A stretch of DNA of 64,000 nucleotides from assembly GCA_040766105.1 (NCBI GenBank), contig JAXGRD010000004.1, positions 301,147 to 365,146 on the forward strand. Direction: 5' to 3'. Positions 7,380-14,753 of the stretch are shown here, piece after piece; the first letter of the stretch is position 1; every line of letters begins with the position of its first letter. The DNA is from JAXGRD01 sp040766105. Its GTDB lineage: Bacteria > Bacillota > Clostridia > Peptostreptococcales > Anaerovoracaceae. A program made the translations under genes and the position numbers. The notes beneath the pieces are model-generated. The model saw only the letters and a list, made by a program, of their open reading frames with translations. It searched no databases and was not told where the DNA came from.

Positions 7380-9227
7380 CTATTTTGAATTATGCCCTTT
7401 ATATTTGGTAATTTTGCGGTGAGCACTGGCTTGGCTGATTTGTAAAAGATCACCCACTGTGTAACTGTTTTCACTGATACAAGTCGCTAAATTAATTAGT
7501 TGCCGCTCGGTTTCTTCTATCGCTTCCTTTAGAGGCATTATCTCATGAACCATTACACCCTTCTTCGCTCCTTGGACCTCTTCACTGAAATCTAGGTCCT
7601 TTGCATCCACCGTGCCATCATAGATTATGACAATTCTTTCTATGAAGTGTTCCAGTTCTCTTACATTTCCATGCCAAGAAAACTCTGAGAGTTTTCTAAT
7701 TGCCTCTTCAGTGAGTTGAACATCTTTACAATGTTTTTCGTTATACTTCTCAATAAAGTGAGGAGCTAACTTGTGAACATCTTCCGGATGTTCTCGCAAA
7801 GGCGCAATGTGTATGGGGAAGACATTGAGACGATAGAAGAGATCCGGACGAAACTGATCTTTTTCAACCAATTGCCTTAAATCCTGGTTGGTCGCAGCAA
7901 TGATTCTAACGTTAATCTCAATAGGAGTCACGGATCCGATTCTTGTGAACTTTCGATCCTGCAGAACCTTCAACAGCTTAGTTTGCATGTGCATGGGCAT
8001 GTCCCCAATTTCATCTAAGAACAGGGTTCCACCATCGGCAACCTCAAAGATTCCCGGTTTTCCTTCTCGATGCGCTCCCGTAAACGCTCCGGGGCCATAT
8101 CCAAAGAGTTCCGATTCAAAGAGCTGTTCCGGAATTGCGCTACAGTTAATCTCCACCATTGGCATATCGCTACGCACACTATTTTGATGAATATATCTCG
8201 CAATAAGACCCTTTCCGGTTCCCGACTCTCCCGTAAGAAGAACAGTGGAGTCCACCTGACTTACCTTATTGGCAGTCTTCAAAAGCTCGGCCATATAGTC
8301 GCTCTTAAAGATAGCCACTGCATTTTCCTTCGCTTGGTTGACTTGTTTTATTGTGGACGGCTTCATTTGAGAAATATAGTTTTTCAACAAGCTTAGGTCT
8401 TCAATCGCCTTGCTGTTACAAATAACCATATAGATGTTGTTGTTTTCATCAAATACAGGTGTCCCCGTTACCACTAAGTCCTTTCCATTGATTCCTCTCT
8501 GCATGAGTGTAATCTGCCTTCTCTCACGAAGAACAATGGCGCTGACAGAAGGTCGATAGATCCCTTGTTCCTCCAAGTCCATTACAGATTTTCCGATGAC
8601 CGACTTGACCGTTGCGCCTGTCATCGTTTCAAAGGATTCGTTGGCATAGACAGAAATACCATCCTGATCCGTAACATAAATGCTGTCGGAAGAATGTTCA
8701 ATGATATCCCATAGTTGCTTGTTTACATGCATCAATTTTGCAAGCCGCTCCATGAAATCAACGTATTCGCTATTCCAAAAATATGTGTCTTCCCAATCGA
8801 GGATGTCTTCCTCCTGATTGAGGATTTTTTTCGTTGCGATTTCACTTTTCATTCGCTCTATAGCATTTTTCATAGTAGCCTGAGGAATTGCTTCAGGGGT
8901 AATAATACCTGTTACCGCCCCTTTCCCATTGGTGACAATGATGTGTTCCGTATCTTTAAAAAGATTCTTATCAACCTCTCCCTCTTCATCTGTGATGACG
9001 GTTCTTTCCGTTATTAAATGAGAAAGAGGTTTGTTTACAGAGACTTCTCCCAAGTATGCATCCAGTAGGTTGTTCTTTGATAAGATGCCTAATTTTTCTT
9101 CCTCCCCTCGCACAATCAAAAGGGGCAGGTCTTTCTGTTTCATCATATTCACAGCTATGCTGATGGGAGCATCCCAATTGATGATGTTTTTCTCGGGATA
9201 TGGTTCCATCAAATCTCTATATTTCAT
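7380..9227 (-). CDS. Sigma-54-dependent transcriptional activator with CBS and PAS sensor domains
   Basis: The 615-residue protein has paired CBS-like segments (about 1-115), a linker, a PAS domain (about 170-280, starting at IIEHSSDSIYVTDQDG), an AAA+ sigma-54 interaction domain and a C-terminal helix-turn-helix (TVGDLLQISQASAHRKITKY). The AAA+ domain has Walker A GESGTGKG, the sigma-54 contact loop GAFTGA, and Walker B GGTLFLDEIGDM. It is therefore a full enhancer-binding protein, probably sensing a nucleotide or small ligand. It lies immediately upstream of the symporter-M20 operon with its -24/-12 promoter, its most likely target. The start was moved to 9227, where AGGAGGTGG lies just upstream; this overlaps the end of the yyaL-like gene by 11 bases. 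The stop is TAG, with a TAA two codons later. Confidence 0.93.
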   Translation of the reverse strand: MKYRDLMEPYPEKNIINWDAPISIAVNMMKQKDLPLLIVRGEEEKLGILSKNNLLDAYLGEVSVNKPLSHLITERTVITDEEGEVDKNLFKDTEHIIVTNGKGAVTGIITPEAIPQATMKNAIERMKSEIATKKILNQEEDILDWEDTYFWNSEYVDFMERLAKLMHVNKQLWDIIEHSSDSIYVTDQDGISVYANESFETMTGATVKSVIGKSVMDLEEQGIYRPSVSAIVLRERRQITLMQRGINGKDLVVTGTPVFDENNNIYMVICNSKAIEDLSLLKNYISQMKPSTIKQVNQAKENAVAIFKSDYMAELLKTANKVSQVDSTVLLTGESGTGKGLIARYIHQNSVRSDMPMVEINCSAIPEQLFESELFGYGPGAFTGAHREGKPGIFEVADGGTLFLDEIGDMPMHMQTKLLKVLQDRKFTRIGSVTPIEINVRIIAATNQDLRQLVEKDQFRPDLFYRLNVFPIHIAPLREHPEDVHKLAPHFIEKYNEKHCKDVQLTEEAIRKLSEFSWHGNVRELEHFIERIVIIYDGTVDAKDLDFSEEVQGAKKGVMVHEIMPLKEAIEETERQLINLATCISENSYTVGDLLQISQASAHRKITKYKGHNSK

Positions 9228-11199
9228 ATAAGCCACCTCCTGCATCCTTCCATGCGGCCTGAATAGCCTCCCTACCCGCTACGGGCATGAGGCAGGTCCC
9301 TTGTCTGCAAATTTGCAAAGTCGACTCCTGTCCATCTTCTAAGATAATGAAATCATAAGGGTGGAATTGGCTACGGAAAGTTTGTGACCACTCCAGAGCA
9401 TCCTCCCTAGTAACTCCCGCGAGTTTCAAGTCCTTCCCGTCTGTCGTTCGTAAAAGGTAGGCCGCCAGCATCCAAGTATGTACCTGTGGCGAAGAGGCTA
9501 CTTCTCCGCCAAAGAGTTCCAGCTGTCTGTCAGCCACCGATAGAAACTCTTCCTTTTGTGTCAACCTTGCTATTTTAATCAGATTCATAACGGCTACGGC
9601 TATGGCAGAAGGCACTGCACCGTCATATAATTCTCGAGGACGATATAGCAAGTGTTCCACGGTTTCCATGGTTAAGTAAAAGCCACCGTCTTCTCCCAAG
9701 AAGTGTTCCGTCATATATCGGCACCATTTTTCGGCCGCTTCCAACCACTGGCTATCCAACGAACTTTCATACAAAGCAATCATGCCACCCACAAGCCAAG
9801 CAACATCTTCTAAATTCCCCACCGGTCCGTTGATGCCATCCCGTCTGCTTCCCAAGAGGTTTCCATCTTGTACATGTCTCTCTAAGAGACTTCCAGCAGC
9901 CCTTTCCGCTCTCTTTGTGTATTCCTGATCCTCCAACACATTTCCTGCCAGAGCATATGCCTGAATCATCATGCCGTTCCAAGCCGTTAGTATCTTATCG
10001 TCCAAGAAAGGATGAATCCGCTTTTCCCGTGCATCATAAATCCTATCCAATAGAGGGTCTATTTCTTTTCTTGTTTCCTCATCTTTCCAATCATCATTTC
10101 CGATGAGGTTCAAGTGTGTCTTTCCCTCAAAGTTGCCCGTATTTGTAAATGGGAAGAAATCGAAAAACGCATCTGCATCTTTTCCTAAAATCTGACGAAT
10201 TTCTTCTTCATCGAAAAGCTGGAACTTCCCTTCTTCCCCCTCACTATCCGCATCCTGCGCACTGTAGAACATACCGTTTTTATCGGTCATTTCCCTTTGG
10301 ATAAATCGGAAGAGTTTTTCCAGTATTTCACGGTACAAGGGGTTACGCTCCACGGCATAACTTTCCAACAGAACCATGGCAATGAGGGCATTGTCGTAGA
10401 GCATCTTCTCAAAGTGTGGAATCTCCCATTTTTTATCTACGCTGTAGCGAGCAAAACCGCCTCCTACGTGGTCCCAAAGGCCACCGCGAATCATACCATC
10501 CAATTGGTTGTTCACCAGCTGAAATGCCTTCTTTTCTCCTGCATAAATGCCCCAACGATGGAGAAATATGGAAAGGGTTGGCGTTGGGAACTTAGGTTGC
10601 GCGCCGAATCCGCCATAGGTCTTGTCTTCCCCGGCAGATAGACCCATAAAGGTTTCTTTGAGGGCCTCCATGGTGATTTCATCTTCCTCCTTTGAACCCT
10701 TTCTTGCCAGCACCGCCTCTTGAATCTTCTTGCTGTCACCTATGAGAGCATCCCTTTCGGTCTCCCAGAGCTCTGCGATTCGCGTCACAAGGTCCGGGAA
10801 GGATGGTACCCCGTACTTGGGTGTAGGCGGGAAATATGTCCCTGCAAAGAACGGGACTAAGTCCGGTGTTAGAAACAAGGTCATCGGCCATCCACCGCTG
10901 CCGGTCATTCTCTGAACAAAGGTCATATAAATAGAATCCACATCCGGCCGCTCTTCTCGATCAACCTTAATGGATATAAAATCCTTGTTTAACATTGCAG
11001 CAATCTCGGTGTTTTCAAAGGATTCTCGCTCCATTACATGGCACCAGTGACAGGTGGAATACCCTACGGATAGGAAGATAGGTTTGTTTTCTGTCTTTGC
11101 TTTTTCAAATGCTTCTTCTCCCCAGGGGTACCAATCCACCGGATTATCCTTATGTTGGAGCAAATATGGGGAACTTTCCCCTCTTAATCGATTGGACAT
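9217..11199 (-). CDS. YyaL/DUF255 thioredoxin-domain protein (spermatogenesis-associated protein 20 family)
   Basis: This 660-residue protein begins with the conserved NRLRGESSPYLLQHKDNPVDWYPWG-type segment. A thioredoxin-like fold with the CHWC motif (STCHWCHVMERESF, about residue 50) follows. The remaining 450 residues form the (alpha/alpha)6-barrel typical of the family, with GGIWDHVGGGF-like and HFEKMLYDNA-like segments. The molecular function of the family is unsettled. AGGAGG lies close before the ATG. It overlaps the downstream sigma-54 activator gene, so the two may be cotranscribed. The stop is TAG. Confidence 0.92.
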   Translation of the reverse strand: MSNRLRGESSPYLLQHKDNPVDWYPWGEEAFEKAKTENKPIFLSVGYSTCHWCHVMERESFENTEIAAMLNKDFISIKVDREERPDVDSIYMTFVQRMTGSGGWPMTLFLTPDLVPFFAGTYFPPTPKYGVPSFPDLVTRIAELWETERDALIGDSKKIQEAVLARKGSKEEDEITMEALKETFMGLSAGEDKTYGGFGAQPKFPTPTLSIFLHRWGIYAGEKKAFQLVNNQLDGMIRGGLWDHVGGGFARYSVDKKWEIPHFEKMLYDNALIAMVLLESYAVERNPLYREILEKLFRFIQREMTDKNGMFYSAQDADSEGEEGKFQLFDEEEIRQILGKDADAFFDFFPFTNTGNFEGKTHLNLIGNDDWKDEETRKEIDPLLDRIYDAREKRIHPFLDDKILTAWNGMMIQAYALAGNVLEDQEYTKRAERAAGSLLERHVQDGNLLGSRRDGINGPVGNLEDVAWLVGGMIALYESSLDSQWLEAAEKWCRYMTEHFLGEDGGFYLTMETVEHLLYRPRELYDGAVPSAIAVAVMNLIKIARLTQKEEFLSVADRQLELFGGEVASSPQVHTWMLAAYLLRTTDGKDLKLAGVTREDALEWSQTFRSQFHPYDFIILEDGQESTLQICRQGTCLMPVAGREAIQAAWKDAGGGLYEI

Positions 11200-11285
11200 G
11201 CATCCTCCTCTTATTTACAGAAAAATCTTCCCCGATAAAACATCAGAGAAGACTTTACAATAACGCATACACCATGCCGATGTTT

Positions 11286-11378
11286 CTAATATTCGTCCTG
11301 CTTTGTTACTGCCATAATCACTGCCACGAGTGCGAGTACCGCTGTCACAGCGCTGATAATTCCTAATACCTTTTTCAT
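11286..11378 (-). CDS. Small single-helix membrane peptide, 30 residues
   Basis: A very short frame (ATG at 11378, TAG at 11286) has a good AGGAG 7 bases upstream. The peptide begins MKKVLGIISA, continues as one hydrophobic stretch of about 20 residues (ending LVAVIMAV), and ends TKQDEY. It has the look of a small bitopic membrane protein or type I toxin-like peptide. No homologue is recognised. It lies 86 bases upstream of the yyaL-like gene on the same strand. The ribosome binding site and the composition support it, but no conservation evidence is available. Confidence 0.5.
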   Translation of the reverse strand: MKKVLGIISAVTAVLALVAVIMAVTKQDEY

Positions 11379-11475
11379 TTTATCACTCCTTTTCTCACTT
11401 CAGCTACTTTCGTACCATTATATTCCATTCTCCGTCATATGTATAGAAAAAGATGCAAGAAACCAAAAACTAATA

Positions 11476-11511
11476 CACGCTGATATCGTCCAAAGGGTTG
11501 ATATCAGCGTG
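11476..11511. other. Perfect 12-bp inverted repeat
   Basis: CACGCTGATATC (11476-11487) and GATATCAGCGTG (11500-11511) flank a 12-base loop. It is the first and strongest of several hairpins in the 11379-11614 gap. It could be the 5' part of a small structured RNA on the plus strand, or an operator. Confidence 0.5.
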
Positions 11512-11584
11512 CACGCGGGTATAGATTTAACCGATCTATAAATACCTCTCATGTAGAGCATATCATATTAAATCCAAACGCGCC

Positions 11585-11608
11585 CTACCCGTGGCGGGTA
11601 GTTTTTTT
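11585..11608 (+). terminator. Rho-independent terminator on the plus strand with no plus-strand gene upstream
   Basis: CTACCCG-TGG-CGGGTAG (11585-11601) is followed directly by TTTTTTT. The SDR gene converges from the minus side and no plus-strand gene precedes it, so it may end an unannotated small RNA. The same 17-base palindrome recurs at 54625-54641. Confidence 0.6.
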
Positions 11609-11614
11609 GTTTTT

Positions 11615-12358
11615 TTAGCAGTCCACTCCGCCGTCAACTCGGAGAAGCTGTCCTGTGATAAAGGAAGAATCATCGGTAGCAAAGAATAATGCTACAGTTC
11701 CGATTTCTCTGCCTTCTCCCACTCTGCCCAGCGGAGACATAGCCTTCATGCCTTCCATAGCAGCTTCGCCACCGGCACTGTCCAGCATAGCAGTCTTGAT
11801 GGCTCCGGGAAGGATACCGTTTACGCGAATTTCCGGTCCCATATCTCTTGCCATTGCCTTGGTCAGGCCGTTCATGGCATGCTTGGTGGTGCAGTATGCG
11901 GATGGGCCCCATCTTGCAGAAGTTCCCGCAATGGATCCGGTATTAATGATCACACCCTTGCCCTTTTCCTTCATGATAGGAGCAACCTTCTTTGCCAGCA
12001 TCAATGCAGAAGTTACATTGACCTGATACATCTTGTCCCATTCCTCCAAAGATACTTCCATGGATGGCAATAGACTCAACAGTCCCGCATTGTTAAACAA
12101 TACATCAACGGTTCCATACTTTGCTACAGTTTCGTCCACAATTTTATCTATGGAACTGCGATCGGCCATGTCAGCAATCACATAGATGGCGTCTCCACCA
12201 TTCTTTGTGATATTATCCACAACTTCCTTGGCTCTTTCTTCGTTTCTCCCGGTGATAACCACCTTCGCACCTTCTTCTGCGAATACATAAGCTGTGTCTC
12301 TGCCCATGCCCGATGTAGCACCGGTTATAATCGCAACTTTTCCATCTAACTTGCCCAT
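11615..12358 (-). CDS. Short-chain dehydrogenase/reductase (SDR family)
   Basis: This classical 247-residue SDR has the nucleotide-binding TGATSGMG (about residues 12-19), NNAGL (about 90), a catalytic serine region GSIAG, and the YCTTK active-site motif (Y-x3-K). The C-terminal SSFITGQLLRVDGG is typical of the FabG-like subgroup. It reduces or oxidises a hydroxyl or keto group with NAD(P)(H); the substrate cannot be inferred. AAGGAGG precedes the ATG. It has its own strong promoter and lies downstream of the mtbBC terminator, so it is probably transcribed separately from the methylamine genes. The stop is TAA. Confidence 0.92.
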   Translation of the reverse strand: MGKLDGKVAIITGATSGMGRDTAYVFAEEGAKVVITGRNEERAKEVVDNITKNGGDAIYVIADMADRSSIDKIVDETVAKYGTVDVLFNNAGLLSLLPSMEVSLEEWDKMYQVNVTSALMLAKKVAPIMKEKGKGVIINTGSIAGTSARWGPSAYCTTKHAMNGLTKAMARDMGPEIRVNGILPGAIKTAMLDSAGGEAAMEGMKAMSPLGRVGEGREIGTVALFFATDDSSFITGQLLRVDGGVDC

Positions 12359-12408
12359 TGGATCCTCCTTCTCTAACTATCCTCAAGGTTAACAAAACTC
12401 TTCAGTCA

Positions 12409-12424
12409 CTTTAATTGGTTAAAG
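12409..12424. promoter_or_regulatory. Inverted repeat in the SDR leader, candidate operator
   Basis: CTTTAA-TTGG-TTAAAG lies about 12 bases downstream of the predicted transcription start of the SDR gene. This is a typical place for a repressor site. The regulator is unknown. Confidence 0.35.
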
Positions 12425-12442
12425 CGATTTTGTTTCGTCAAA

Positions 12443-12471
12443 ATTATAGCAATATGCAGTATACAAGTCAA
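12443..12471 (-). promoter_or_regulatory. Strong SigA-type promoter of the SDR gene
   Basis: Minus strand: TTGACT (12471-12466), 17-base spacer ending in TGC, TATAAT (12448-12443). The leader to the ATG is about 78 bases. Confidence 0.75.
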
Positions 12472-12542
12472 CGAGAATTATATCAGTTTGCTCGAAAAAA
12501 TCGAAAAACAGAATAAATATGCTGTGGAAAGTGCAAGAAAGT

Positions 12543-12579
12543 AAAAAAACGATCCCAAAACCCGATGTTCTGGGATCGT
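12543..12579 (-). terminator. Rho-independent terminator of the mtbB-mtbC unit
   Basis: ACGATCCCA (12549-12557) pairs with TGGGATCGT (12571-12579), and the minus strand then runs TTTTTTT. It lies 15 bases after the mtbC stop and closes the methylamine transcription unit before the SDR promoter. Confidence 0.9.
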
Positions 12580-12593
12580 CCGAATTGAAACAG

Positions 12594-13244
12594 CTATTCT
12601 TTCATCCATTGATTGACAAGTCGTACGCTTTCTGCCGCAGTCTCACCGAAGCCGTCAGCTCCGATTTTTTCCTGCCAACGGATGGTGACAGGGGCACCGC
12701 CGACAATCGTCTTAATCTTGCCCTTCATGCCTTTTTCTGCAAGCAGTTTTTCGATTTCTCCTTGGTTCACCATTGTGGTGGTAAGCAAGGCGCTGCTGCC
12801 GATGAATTGGCAATCGTTTTCTATTGCGGTGTTGACAATCTTCTCACTGGGAACGTCACGACCTAAGTCGAACACTTCGAAGCCGTTGGCAACCATGAGA
12901 GATGCAACGATACCCTTTCCGATATCATGAACATCCGCCTTTACGGTAGCAAGAACAATCTTTGCCTTTGCCTCTTTGGCACCGCCCTGTTCCTCAATGG
13001 CTGCGGAGAGAATCTTTACCGCAGCTTTCATAGCGTCTGCCGCCATCATTACTTCCGGAAGGAAAATCTCTCCATCTTCAAAGAGTTCGCCAACTTCCAT
13101 AATGCCGGGTACAAATCCTTTTTCAATCAGCTCACCCGGGTCGAGACCATCTGCCAATCCATTGTTAGCAATTTCTTCTGCAGTATCGATTTCGCCTTCT
13201 AGAATAGATTCCTTTGCTGCACATAAAATCTTTTCATCTATCAT
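12594..13244 (-). CDS. mtbC: Dimethylamine corrinoid protein (MtbC-like, methyl-accepting B12 protein)
   Basis: The 216-residue protein has the two domains of MtaC/MtbC/MttC corrinoid proteins: an N-terminal helical cap domain (about 1-88) and a Rossmann-like cobalamin-binding domain. The latter shows the lower-ligand motif DVHDIGKG (about residue 107), SSALLTTTM and VGGAPV. It accepts the methyl group from MtbB on Co(I) and passes it to a second methyltransferase. It starts 16 bases after mtbB with AAGGAG, so the two are translated from one mRNA. Assignment to the dimethylamine branch, not the tri- or monomethylamine branch, rests on the neighbour. The stop is TAG, and no other frame stop separates it from the terminator hairpin. 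Confidence 0.88.
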   Translation of the reverse strand: MIDEKILCAAKESILEGEIDTAEEIANNGLADGLDPGELIEKGFVPGIMEVGELFEDGEIFLPEVMMAADAMKAAVKILSAAIEEQGGAKEAKAKIVLATVKADVHDIGKGIVASLMVANGFEVFDLGRDVPSEKIVNTAIENDCQFIGSSALLTTTMVNQGEIEKLLAEKGMKGKIKTIVGGAPVTIRWQEKIGADGFGETAAESVRLVNQWMKE

Positions 13245-13260
13245 GAGATCTTCTCCTTCT

Positions 13261-14649
13261 CTAGTATTTCATACCGGTTTTTTCCATAAACTTTTCAACA
13301 CAGTTGATTTTGATATCCAAAAGCTTTGCAATCTTTGCCTTTGCTTCGATACCACGGCTGTGCGCGCCGTATCCCATGAAGACTGTTCCAAGGTCCATTT
13401 CTTCTCGGATTTCGCGCATGACAACTTCGTCGGTCAAATCTCTCAGACCAACCTTCAGTCTGTCGGCTACAAATTGTTTTGCGTCGTTGAGTCTCATGCT
13501 TTTCGCCAGCTGCATCCTAGCAACCAGATCTCCAGCAGTTCTCACGCCGCCCATTCCTGAAGCCTGACTATGCACGATAGCCATTCCCGAAGGGTCTCCA
13601 TAGCCTACCTACAAACCGTCCAATTTGCCGATTTCCGCCATGGCCGTAGATGCTCTGGAAACACAGTCAATAGGTGGTGTAATCTGCATAGGTACACCGC
13701 CAACGCCCATTCCCAAGTTGGCATGAACGGGGATACCGGAAACTTCCGTCGCATGCTTGATCAAAGTCAAGGATCTTGCCAAGTTCCAGGGGAAGCTCTT
13801 TCTGGTGTTGGTGTTGACGACTGCTCCCACAACATTTGCGCCGGCAGCCTCAACCATTCTGCACTGGTCTGCCGGATACATTCCTGCCAATCTTTCCCCC
13901 TTGTACTCCAGCTCACCGTGGAAGCCGAGGATAAACTCACCGGACATTCCAACGTTGATGTTCATATCGGGGTATTTCTTGCGAATGTCTTCTATAGCGT
14001 GCAGACAGGCATAAAACTCAGCATCTCCACCGGCTGCAGTTGTGTCAAAGTCCAATCCGTCTGCACCGGCTGCATACATGGAATCCGCAAGTAGGTTCAA
14101 GTCATCTCTCAGAGCAACAGCCGCTTCTACCTGTGCCTCTCTTGCCTCTTGAATCTTACCTTGTGGCATCAGCTCCGATGCGTTATCGAAGGGACCGTCA
14201 GGCTTTGAGTACAGTGGCATGTTGGGCATAACGCCGTAGAGCAAAGCAGGAATCGTTGTCAGTAAGGTCTCTGCCACTGCGGACTCTTCCTCGGGAAGAA
14301 TCATCTTCACCGGCTTGGCACTGTAGTGTACATAGCACATTTCCAGGGTGTCAGCCATAAGTGCTCTTTCATAGGTCTGAAGGATCTGTGGAAGAGCGAT
14401 GGGCAGGCCCAATCTGGTAAACTTCAAAGGCTGTGAGTCGTAGGTCAATACCAACTCGTTTCCTCTTTCCACACTTACAAACTTTCTCTTTTGGCAGATG
14501 ATGACCATCAACTGTTTGATATCATCATCTGTTAGTGGAGGGCATTTTCCTTTTGTGGTGGCTTTGGTCATACCCTCTTCCACTTCATTGCGAATCTCCG
14601 CTTCTGTCATTTCGACAAATGCTCCGTCGCCCATTCTTGTTAGTACCAT
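13261..14649 (-). CDS. mtbB: Dimethylamine:corrinoid methyltransferase with in-frame UAG (pyrrolysine, residue 347)
   Basis: Two frames of 346 and 107 codons are in the same phase and separated by one TAG (13609-13611), giving a 462-residue protein with one UAG-encoded residue. From memory, archaeal MtbB is about 467 residues with pyrrolysine near 356, between an EIAGVDGI-like and an IGVGDPLGMPIAH-like segment. Here EIGKLDGL precedes the UAG and VGYGDPSGMAIVH follows it. Sequence similarity continues on both sides (MPNMPLYSKPDGPF, GADGLDFDTTAAGGD, VNTNTRKSFPWNLAR upstream; SGMGGVRTAGDLVARMQ, LLDIKIN downstream). It transfers one methyl group from an amine to the MtbC corrinoid. AGGAGG precedes the ATG. 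The gene also ends in TAG (13261-13263). It is not a pseudogene, because the only interruption is at the pyrrolysine site. Confidence 0.93.
13580..13611 (-). promoter_or_regulatory. UAG pyrrolysine codon with possible downstream hairpin
   Basis: The UAG is at 13609-13611. From 5 bases downstream, GCUAU (13604-13600) can pair with AUGGC (13584-13580), enclosing a CCC-UUC-GGG hairpin. Downstream elements have been proposed to help pyrrolysine insertion in some archaeal genes. This one is short, and whether it matters here is speculation. Confidence 0.3.
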
Positions 14650-14703
14650 AACTCCTCCTTTTTATTTATATCATTGGTTACAGTTATAACTCTTCTTACA
14701 TTT

Positions 14704-14738
14704 AGTATAGGTACAAATACTTTGTTCGTCATTTGACG
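14704..14738 (-). promoter_or_regulatory. Probable mtbB promoter with palindromic operator
   Basis: A TATACT -10 (14709-14704) lies 55 bases before the ATG. At the -35 position sits CGTCATTTGACG (14727-14738), a 12-bp palindrome. The poor -35 combined with a palindrome suggests an activated promoter, perhaps through the adjacent PucR protein. Confidence 0.45.
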
Positions 14739-14753
14739 CAGTGTAAGGGAATG

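Noticed and set aside
13609..13611. mtbB read as a pseudogene or as two genes split by a stop
   Set aside because: The only interruption is a UAG at the known pyrrolysine position, the phase is unchanged, and the downstream part keeps MtbB motifs.
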